Shown piece after piece: positions 1-4,808 of a DNA stretch of 7,145 nucleotides. A model generated the notes under the pieces. That model was not told the DNA's origin and ran no database searches. It saw only the letters and a program-made list of their open reading frames with translations. The stretch is taken from NCBI GenBank assembly GCA_021300125.1, contig JAJTHX010000119.1:1-7145 (forward strand), given 5' to 3'. Position 1 is the stretch's first letter. Every line of letters begins with the position of its first letter. Made by a program: the position numbers and the translations under genes. The stretch comes from Betaproteobacteria bacterium. GTDB lineage: Bacteria > Pseudomonadota > Gammaproteobacteria > Burkholderiales > SG8-41.

Positions 1-671
1 AGGTAGCCGTGGCAGGCCTTGACGTCGACGAACTGGAAACCCAGCCTCGAAGCGCGCTTCGCGCAATCCACATAGCAGTCGATCAGCGCGCGGATGTCGC
101 CATCGCTCATGAGCGGATAATCCGCCGCGAGCCTGAACTTGCGGTCGAGGATCGGATGCCGGTAGAGGATCATCGGCACCTGTTTGTGGTGGTCGTCCGG
201 CTTGCAGAAGCGTCCCGAATGCGTGAGCTGCAGGCCGACCACCAGGCCGTCGTCGCCGCCCATCGCTTCACGGTGCGCCGCAACCAGTTGCTCGCGCATC
301 GTGCCCAACGCGGCCTCGGTGTGGTCATTGAGCAGCAGCTGGTTCGGATTGGCGCGGCCGTCGGGCCGCACCGCCACTGCTTCACCGCCCCAGATCAGTT
401 TGGCGCCCGACAGGCCGAAATGGCGCCAGCGGCGGCGGGTGTTGTCCGAGGGACGGCCGTCGGCTTCGGCATCCCAGCCTTCCATCGGATGGATGGTGTA
501 GCGGTTGCCGATGGTGAGCCCGTCGATCTGCAGCGGCTGCGCCATCGGCGAGGACGGCGCGGCCTCCAGGGCGTCGTCGCAGGGCATCGGCAGGTTCAGC
601 CGCCGCAGGTTTTCGCGGAAGCCGGCGGGTGTGGCCAGCGATTTGACTTTGACGAAATCACCGAACTTCAA
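1..671 (-). CDS. Old Yellow Enzyme family NADH:flavin oxidoreductase (partial, C-terminus outside window)
   Basis: FMN-dependent TIM-barrel oxidoreductase related to Old Yellow Enzyme and 2,4-dienoyl-CoA reductase; such enzymes usually reduce an activated C=C bond with NAD(P)H in the cytoplasm. The first 223 residues are visible and the frame is open to the left edge. Family landmarks: the N-terminal barrel strand IGNRYTIHPMEGWD (about 54-67), DGRPSD (71-76), GAKLIWGGEAVAV (89-101), QLTHSGR (148-154), matching the family QLxHxGR, and FVDVKACHGY (214-223), matching VEIHGAHGYL with the substrate-site His (H221) kept. The usual APM/PL(T/C) motif reads HPME here, so Glu64 sits where YqjM has Cys26 or OYE1 has Thr37. 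The start is TTG at 671: no ATG or GTG lies in frame just upstream, and a perfect AGGAGGT stands 5 nt before it. It follows the dehydroquinase-like gene by 70 bp and is probably cotranscribed with it. The substrate is unknown; the family call is firm. Confidence 0.88.
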   Translation of the reverse strand, partial: MKFGDFVKVKSLATPAGFRENLRRLNLPMPCDDALEAAPSSPMAQPLQIDGLTIGNRYTIHPMEGWDAEADGRPSDNTRRRWRHFGLSGAKLIWGGEAVAVRPDGRANPNQLLLNDHTEAALGTMREQLVAAHREAMGGDDGLVVGLQLTHSGRFCKPDDHHKQVPMILYRHPILDRKFRLAADYPLMSDGDIRALIDCYVDCAKRASRLGFQFVDVKACHGY

Positions 672-676
672 CGCCC

Positions 677-683
677 ACCTCCT
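677..683 (-). promoter_or_regulatory. Shine-Dalgarno site that fixes a TTG start
   Basis: AGGAGGT read on the minus strand, 5 nt before the TTG at 671. It is the strongest ribosome binding site in the window and decides the start of the Old Yellow Enzyme gene, which has no ATG or GTG at its 5' end. Confidence 0.75.
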
Positions 684-741
684 GTGACCTGCCCTGCTCG
701 TCGTGATCCCGGCTTGCGCCCTGGAGACGGCCCTGCTGTGA

Positions 742-1173
742 CTATTTCCTGCCGACAAGCCCCTGCAGCGCGGTCAGGGCATAGCGGTAGGTCTCGATGC
801 CGAAACCGCAGAGCGAGGCCTTGCACACCGCCTGGAACACCGACACCGTGCCGCGTGCGGCGGGGTTGGACAGGTGCACTTCGATCACCGGGCACTTCAT
901 CTGCGCCACGGCCGCGCGCAGCGGGCCGTTGACCGTGGTGTAGCCGCCGGGGTTGATCACCACGCCGGCAATGTCGCTGTCGAAGGCCTGGTAAAGCCTG
1001 TTGACCACCTCGCCCTCGATGTTGGAGTGGAAAAACTCGACTTCGATGCCGAGCCCCTTCGCGTAGCCGCGGATGTGCTCCTCGTACTGCGGCAGCGTCA
1101 TCGGACCGAACACCTCGACCTGCACCCTGCCGCGCATGTTGAGTCCCGCGCCGTGGATCACCAGCACTTTCAT
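742..1173 (-). CDS. Type II 3-dehydroquinate dehydratase-like protein lacking key catalytic residues
   Basis: A 143-residue protein, the usual length of type II dehydroquinases (AroQ, about 145), with the flavodoxin-like fold signatures: MKVLVIHGAGLN (1-12), SNIEGEVV (50-57), VINPGGYT (72-79) and IEVHLSN (97-103). True AroQ dehydrates 3-dehydroquinate to 3-dehydroshikimate. By hand alignment with the M. tuberculosis enzyme (numbered without the initial Met), product-binding residues are kept: Asn75 (here N74), Glu99 (E98), His101 (H100) and Arg108 (R107). The catalytic half is not: Asn12 is G10, Arg19 is V17, catalytic Tyr24 is F22, the His of the THTS loop is T80, and Arg112 is S111. A housekeeping AroQ role is therefore unlikely; a related dehydratase, lyase or isomerase in catabolism is possible. 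The ATG starts 2 nt after the Bug1 stop, with AGGAG inside the last Bug1 codons, so the two are probably translationally coupled. The longer frame upstream to 1218 is only the Bug1 3' end read in another frame. Confidence 0.85.
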   Translation of the reverse strand: MKVLVIHGAGLNMRGRVQVEVFGPMTLPQYEEHIRGYAKGLGIEVEFFHSNIEGEVVNRLYQAFDSDIAGVVINPGGYTTVNGPLRAAVAQMKCPVIEVHLSNPAARGTVSVFQAVCKASLCGFGIETYRYALTALQGLVGRK

Positions 1174-1175
1174 GC

Positions 1176-2138
1176 TCACTCCTCCCTGATGTTGGCGGCC
1201 TTGACCACCTTGCGCCATTTCTCGATTTCGTCGCGGATGTAGGCCTGGCTCGCCGCGGGCGTGGTGGCGATGATCTCGGCGCTGTAGCGGGCGAAGCTCT
1301 GCTGCACCTGCGGCGTCTTCAGCACCTTGTTGAGATCCTCGTTGAGGCGGGTGACGATGGCCCGCGGCGTCTTCGCCGGCGCCAGCATCGCGGTAAAAGT
1401 GCCGGCCTCGACCCCGGCAACACCGGCTTCCTTCATCGTCGGCACTTCCGGCACCTCGGGCGAGCGGTTCACCGCATTCACCGCCAGCGCGCGCACCTTG
1501 CCGCCCTTGACGTGGCCGATGGCCGAAGAAATCTGGTCGAACATGACATCGATGCGGCCGCCGATCAGGTCGAGCATGGCCGGCGCACCACCCTTGTACG
1601 GCACATGGGTGAAGCGCGTGCCGGTGATGCCCTGGAACAACTCGCCGGCGAGGCGCCCGGTGGCGAAATTGCCTGACGAGCCCATGATCAGCTCGCCGCG
1701 GCTGCGGGCATGGGCGATGAAGTCCTTGACCGTCTTCGCGGGCGAGGTCAGCGGCACCAGCATGGTCACCGGCACGTTGGACACCAGCGAGATCGCGGCA
1801 AAATCGCGCACCGGGTCGTAGCGCAGTTTGCTCGACACCGCCGGCGCAATGGTCAGCGAGCCGGTCGAGGAAAACAGCAGCGTGTAGCCGTCGGGCTGGG
1901 CGGTGGCGACGATTTCGGAACCCACCGCGCCGCCGGCGCCGGCGCGGTTATCGATGATCAAGTTGCGGCCGAGCAGCTCGACCATGCCCGGGGTAACCGC
2001 TCGCGCGCTGAGGTCAACGTTGCCGCCCGGTGCGAAGGGCACGATCAGGCGGATGGGCCGCTCGGGCCAGGCCGCAACAGCCGTCTGCGCCAGGACCGCG
2101 AGCAGCATGCCGGCGATTACTGCAGGTCTGTATTGCAT
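1176..2138 (-). CDS. Bug/TctC-family periplasmic solute receptor (Bug1)
   Basis: Tripartite tricarboxylate transporter-type substrate-binding protein of 320 residues, typical family length. The N-terminus is a Sec signal peptide: a short basic start (MQYR), a hydrophobic stretch (6-19) and a likely cleavage after A20-V21-A22. Classic Bug signatures follow: WPERPIRLIVPFAPGG (24-39) with D42 in the first ligand loop, NRAGAGGAVG (64-73), PDGYTLLF (82-89), a VPYKGGAPA segment mid-protein, LIGGRIDVMFD, and VPTMKEAGV towards the end. The ligand is normally a carboxylate such as a citrate-like acid or an aromatic acid; it cannot be read from sequence. The ATG at 2138 was chosen because it puts the signal peptide at the N-terminus and has GGAG 7 nt before it; the 42 extra upstream codons give no signal and run over the divergent promoter region. 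It is the first gene of the left-hand minus-strand unit. No TctA/TctB membrane genes are present, so it is an orphan receptor here. Confidence 0.93.
   Translation of the reverse strand: MQYRPAVIAGMLLAVLAQTAVAAWPERPIRLIVPFAPGGNVDLSARAVTPGMVELLGRNLIIDNRAGAGGAVGSEIVATAQPDGYTLLFSSTGSLTIAPAVSSKLRYDPVRDFAAISLVSNVPVTMLVPLTSPAKTVKDFIAHARSRGELIMGSSGNFATGRLAGELFQGITGTRFTHVPYKGGAPAMLDLIGGRIDVMFDQISSAIGHVKGGKVRALAVNAVNRSPEVPEVPTMKEAGVAGVEAGTFTAMLAPAKTPRAIVTRLNEDLNKVLKTPQVQQSFARYSAEIIATTPAASQAYIRDEIEKWRKVVKAANIREE
1179..1185 (-). promoter_or_regulatory. Ribosome binding site embedded in the end of Bug1
   Basis: GGAGGAG on the minus strand is made by the codons for the last residues of Bug1 (Arg-Glu-Glu, stop), 5 nt before the ATG at 1173. 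Ribosomes ending Bug1 would be placed directly at the next start, consistent with coupled translation of the receptor and the dehydroquinase-like protein. Confidence 0.65.
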
Positions 2139-2185
2139 GAACACTCCGTGGGAAATCAGGCCGTGCCGGCTGCGGCTCCCGGTGC

Positions 2186-2215
2186 TTGGGCAGACTGCAG
2201 GCATTCCGTTACACT
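2186..2215 (+). promoter_or_regulatory. Candidate weak promoter for the PcaC-like gene
   Basis: TTGGGC (2186-2191) and TACACT (2210-2215) with an 18-nt spacer give a weak sigma-70-like pair (three and four matches), with a start near 2222 and a leader of about 60 nt. It would overlap the candidate promoter for Bug1 on the other strand. No clear operator dyad was recognised in the 143-bp gap. Tentative. Confidence 0.22.
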
Positions 2216-2224
2216 GGCCCGCGC

Positions 2225-2251
2225 ATTGTACAGGGCGTGCATGGCTGTCGC
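2225..2251 (-). promoter_or_regulatory. Candidate sigma-70 promoter for the Bug1 operon
   Basis: On the minus strand, TACAAT (2225-2230) matches TATAAT at five of six positions. GCGACA (2246-2251) is a four-of-six -35 match with a short 15-nt spacer. The implied transcript starts near 2218 and has a leader of about 80 nt before the ATG at 2138. Found by eye in the only sizeable intergenic gap; the -35 is the weak part. Confidence 0.35.
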
Positions 2252-2281
2252 GCGCTGAAACCACCCAGCCAAGGAAATGAT

Positions 2282-2662
2282 ATGGACCCGAAAGCCGTCG
2301 CCGCGGGCATTGCCATGCGCCGCAAAGTCATGGGAGACAAGCACGTCGCCAAGCGCCAGGGCAGTGACGACCGCTTTACCCGCCAGCAGCAGGAACTGGT
2401 CAACGGCTTCTCCTGGGGCGAGATCTGGACCCGCCCGCAGCTCACGCTGAAGGAACGCAGCCTGGTCACCCTCGCCTTCATCTGCGCCGCCGACCGCATG
2501 GACGAGCTGCCCGGCCATGTCCGCGGCGCACTCAACAACGGCGCCAAGCCCGAGGAGATCGTCGAGGTCTTTGTGCAGGCCGCGGTGTATTGCGGCTTTC
2601 CCTCGTCGAATACCGCGGTGCGGCGCTGCGTGGAGATTTTCCGCGAGGACGGCATCCTCTGA
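2282..2662 (+). CDS. pcaC: PcaC-like 4-carboxymuconolactone decarboxylase (CMD family)
   Basis: A 126-residue single-domain CMD protein. It matches PcaC along its whole length rather than the peroxidase-type AhpD group: GIAMRRKVMGDKHV (9-22) corresponds to the PcaC N-terminal motif, and WGEIWTRPQL (45-54), ERSLVTLAF (58-66), HVRGALNNGAKPEEI (79-93) and QAAVYCGFPSSN (99-110) follow in family order. There is no CxxC redox pair, so a thiol reductase role is unlikely. PcaC removes CO2 from gamma-carboxymuconolactone in protocatechuate ortho-cleavage, giving the beta-ketoadipate enol-lactone; a paralogue acting on another lactone or keto acid is equally possible because no other pca gene is present. 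The start at 2282 has AAGGAA 5 nt upstream. It is the only plus-strand gene, divergent from Bug1 and convergent with Bug2, and its stop lies inside a long palindrome. Confidence 0.87.
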   Translation: MDPKAVAAGIAMRRKVMGDKHVAKRQGSDDRFTRQQQELVNGFSWGEIWTRPQLTLKERSLVTLAFICAADRMDELPGHVRGALNNGAKPEEIVEVFVQAAVYCGFPSSNTAVRRCVEIFREDGIL

Positions 2663-2682
2663 CCCGGCCGCGGCCGGGTCAG
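2659..2682. terminator. Perfect palindrome between convergent genes, likely bidirectional terminator
   Basis: A 24-bp perfect inverted repeat without a spacer (half-site CTGACCCGGCCG, centred between 2670 and 2671) fills the gap between the PcaC-like gene and Bug2. It contains both stop codons symmetrically: TGA at 2660-2662 on the plus strand and TGA at 2679-2681 on the minus strand. The RNA would form a very stable GC hairpin from either direction. There is no T-tract on either side, so termination would be weak intrinsic, or the hairpin may act as a 3'-end stabiliser. The symmetry is seen directly; the terminator function is inferred. Confidence 0.6.
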
Positions 2683-3677
2683 GGCGCCGCCATGCCCAGA
2701 TCGGCCAGCGCCTTCTTCAGCTCCGCGTACTGCGCCTTCAGATAGGCGGTGGTTTCGCGGCTGCGCATGAACAGCGGCTCGAACTCGTTGTCGTCGAGGT
2801 CTTTTTTCCACTCGGGCGTGGCCACCATGCGCGCCAGCGCGGATTCCCAGTAGGCAAGCTGCTGCGGCGTCATCGCCTTGGGTCCGACCATCAGCCGTCC
2901 GTTGTTGATGACGACGGGGAAGCCCTGCTCGCGCAGGGTCGGTACCGCGGCAAAGGAACCCTCCAGCCGCTTGTCCGAGGTCACCCCCAGCACGCGCAGC
3001 TTGCCGCCCTGCAGATGGGGCACCACGTTGTTGGCGGCCGAGGCCATCAGGTCGACATGGCCGCCAAGCAGCGCCGTCATTGCCTGGCCGCCGCCCTGGA
3101 ACACCACCGCGCGCAGCTTGCGCGGGTCGCTGCCCGCGAGCCGGGCGAGCCTCGCCATCGCGATGTGGTTGGCGCTGCCGAGGCTGCTGCCGACCGAAAA
3201 GCTGACCGCGGCAGGATCCTTGCGCAGCAGGTCGGCCAGGTCACGGATCGAACGCAGCGGCGATTCTGCCCGGACGCTGATCGTCACCGACTCCGTGAAC
3301 AGGTTGGCGATCATCGTCAGGTCGGTGTAGTTGGTGTTGGAACGGGCGGTAATGTGGTTGGTGAGCAGCGTCGGATTGGCAATGGCGATGAAATGGCCGT
3401 CGTTGCCGCGCTGGTTGAGATAGGTCCACGCCACCAGCCCGCCGCCACCGGGCTTGTTGACCACCGCGGCCTGCACCGGAAGGATGCGCCCCTCCTGCAG
3501 GATGCGGTGCACCGTGCGTGCCGAACGGTCCTGCCCGCCACCGGCGCCGGTGGCGACAATGATCTCCACCACCCGCTCGGGCCGCCATTCCGCGCCCGCC
3601 GCCGCAACCACCCCCGGCAACGCAATGGCCATGAGCACCAGGCCATGCATGACCACACCCGCCCGCTGCTTTTTCAT
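2679..3677 (-). CDS. Bug/TctC-family periplasmic solute receptor (Bug2)
   Basis: A 332-residue TctC-type substrate-binding protein. The N-terminus is a Sec signal peptide: basic MKKQR, a hydrophobic core (7-26) and AxA sites at A25-A26-A27 or A27-G28-A29. Mature-protein landmarks are RVVEIIVATGAGGGQD (35-50), NKPGGGG (74-80), GHFIAIANP (94-102), VVFQGGGQAMTALLGGHVD in the second lobe, and AVPTLREQGFPVV. The first ligand loop reads ATGAGGGQD instead of the common PFAPGGxxD seen in Bug1, so the two receptors belong to different subgroups and probably bind different ligands. The ATG at 3677 has a GGGGGGAG purine block just upstream. It follows the Gfo/Idh gene by 37 bp and is the last gene of the right-hand operon, ending in the shared palindrome. 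No membrane components of a TTT transporter are present; the ligand is unknown. Confidence 0.92.
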   Translation of the reverse strand: MKKQRAGVVMHGLVLMAIALPGVVAAAGAEWRPERVVEIIVATGAGGGQDRSARTVHRILQEGRILPVQAAVVNKPGGGGLVAWTYLNQRGNDGHFIAIANPTLLTNHITARSNTNYTDLTMIANLFTESVTISVRAESPLRSIRDLADLLRKDPAAVSFSVGSSLGSANHIAMARLARLAGSDPRKLRAVVFQGGGQAMTALLGGHVDLMASAANNVVPHLQGGKLRVLGVTSDKRLEGSFAAVPTLREQGFPVVINNGRLMVGPKAMTPQQLAYWESALARMVATPEWKKDLDDNEFEPLFMRSRETTAYLKAQYAELKKALADLGMAAP

Positions 3678-3714
3678 TGCATCTCCCCCCTTCGCCGGTC
3701 GTTCGACTGTCTTG

Positions 3715-4797
3715 TTATCGGGCGACCCGCACGGGCAGGCCGCTCTTCAGTGATTCTTCCATAGCCAGCGTCACCGCCAGGGTCTGCCGCGCTTCGGCGG
3801 GCGCCGCATGCAGCGCCGGCGTGCCCGCGGTGAGATGGTCAAGCCAGGCCCGCGTCTCGGTCGCCACCGGACCCCAGAATTCATCCATCGCCCAGTCCCC
3901 CGGCGTGCCGCTGCCGAGGAAGGCCATGTTGACTTCGTGGCCGGGAATGTAAACATGGCCCACGCCATGCTCGCTGTAGAGCATGCGGTCGGCGTGGTCG
4001 TCATCGAGCAGCATCACGCCGTCAGGGCCGAGCAGCTCCACCCGCGCGGCATGGCCCAGCACCGGGAATCCCTTGGGCAGCGCATAGCTCACGCTCATCG
4101 CGATCACCGCGCCGTCGGCACAGGTCAGGATGGCGTGGGCGAGATCGGTGGTGTTGTGGCCGGAATCGCGCAGCACGCCGCGTTTGCCGCGCGCCACCAC
4201 CTCGACCACCGGGTTGTCCGCGAAAAACCAGCCCATCAGGTCGATGTAATAGGTGAGCCCCGAAGTGGGGCTGTTCTCGGGCAGGCGCGACAGCGTCTGC
4301 ATCGCCTGCGAGCGGGTGTTGAACAGGCGCACCACCGCGCCGGTAAGGCTGCCGAGGCGTCCGTGGCGCAGCTGTTCCTTCGCGATCATGTAGCGCTTCT
4401 TGAAGCGGCGGCTGAAGCCGACATGCAGGCTCGCGCCGCGGCCGGCGTGTTGCAGCGCGGCCGCGCACAGGCGGTCGGCTTCGGCCAGGGTGAGAGCCAG
4501 CGGCTTTTCCACCAGCACCTTCTTGCCCTGCTCAAGCGCCTGGAGCACGGGCTCGACATGCTCAAGCTCGATCGTGGACACCACCACGGCGCCGACCTCG
4601 GGCCGCGAGATGGCCTCCAGGTTGTCGGCGGACCAGCACTGCGCACCGGCGCGCGCGGCGAGTTTCTCCGCCTTTGCCGGGTCGCGGTCGGACAGCGCGA
4701 GAAAACTCACCGCGGGATGGCGGGCCGCCATCAGCGCGCGCAGCGTGCCGATGCGTCCGCAGCCGACCACGGCCACTCCGATGCTTTGATGGCGCAT
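3715..4797 (-). CDS. Gfo/Idh/MocA-family NAD(P)-dependent oxidoreductase
   Basis: A 360-residue two-domain dehydrogenase of usual family length. The Rossmann domain starts at once with VAVVGCGRIG (8-17, GxGxxG at 12-17), followed by an acidic end of strand two (SDRDP, 36-40), VVVSTIELEH (71-80) and the family hallmark EKPL (97-100), with Lys98 the expected catalytic or cofactor-contacting lysine. The C-terminal domain has YYIDLMGWF (183-191) where inositol-dehydrogenase-type members have HDIDL; by hand alignment the catalytic His is Y183 and the paired Asp is S179. Members oxidise sugars, polyols and cyclic diols, including dihydrodiol-type catabolic intermediates; the substrate here is unknown. 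The ATG at 4797 has GAGGGG 7 nt upstream. It lies 11 bp after the molybdenum subunit stop and 37 bp before Bug2, so a shared operon is likely. Cytoplasmic, no signal peptide. Confidence 0.9.
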   Translation of the reverse strand: MRHQSIGVAVVGCGRIGTLRALMAARHPAVSFLALSDRDPAKAEKLAARAGAQCWSADNLEAISRPEVGAVVVSTIELEHVEPVLQALEQGKKVLVEKPLALTLAEADRLCAAALQHAGRGASLHVGFSRRFKKRYMIAKEQLRHGRLGSLTGAVVRLFNTRSQAMQTLSRLPENSPTSGLTYYIDLMGWFFADNPVVEVVARGKRGVLRDSGHNTTDLAHAILTCADGAVIAMSVSYALPKGFPVLGHAARVELLGPDGVMLLDDDHADRMLYSEHGVGHVYIPGHEVNMAFLGSGTPGDWAMDEFWGPVATETRAWLDHLTAGTPALHAAPAEARQTLAVTLAMEESLKSGLPVRVAR

Positions 4798-4808
4798 GCC
4801 GGTTCCCC

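Noticed and set aside
9..932. Plus-strand open frame of 307 codons at the left edge
   Set aside because: Antisense shadow of the Old Yellow Enzyme gene, whose minus-strand frame carries several conserved motifs.
1924..1948. Inverted repeat with 8-bp arms (ACCGCGCC / GGCGCGGT) inside Bug1
   Set aside because: It lies in the Gly/Ala-rich NRAGAGGAVG codons conserved in the family; protein constraint and GC bias explain it.
2139..2264. N-terminal extension of Bug1 to a start at 2264
   Set aside because: It would bury the signal peptide 42 residues inside the protein and occupy the divergent promoter region; the ATG at 2138 has a proper Shine-Dalgarno.
2517..3764. Plus-strand open frame of 415 codons over Bug2 and the end of the PcaC-like gene
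   Set aside because: It overlaps two well-supported genes in other frames, crosses the palindrome, and gives no family motif.
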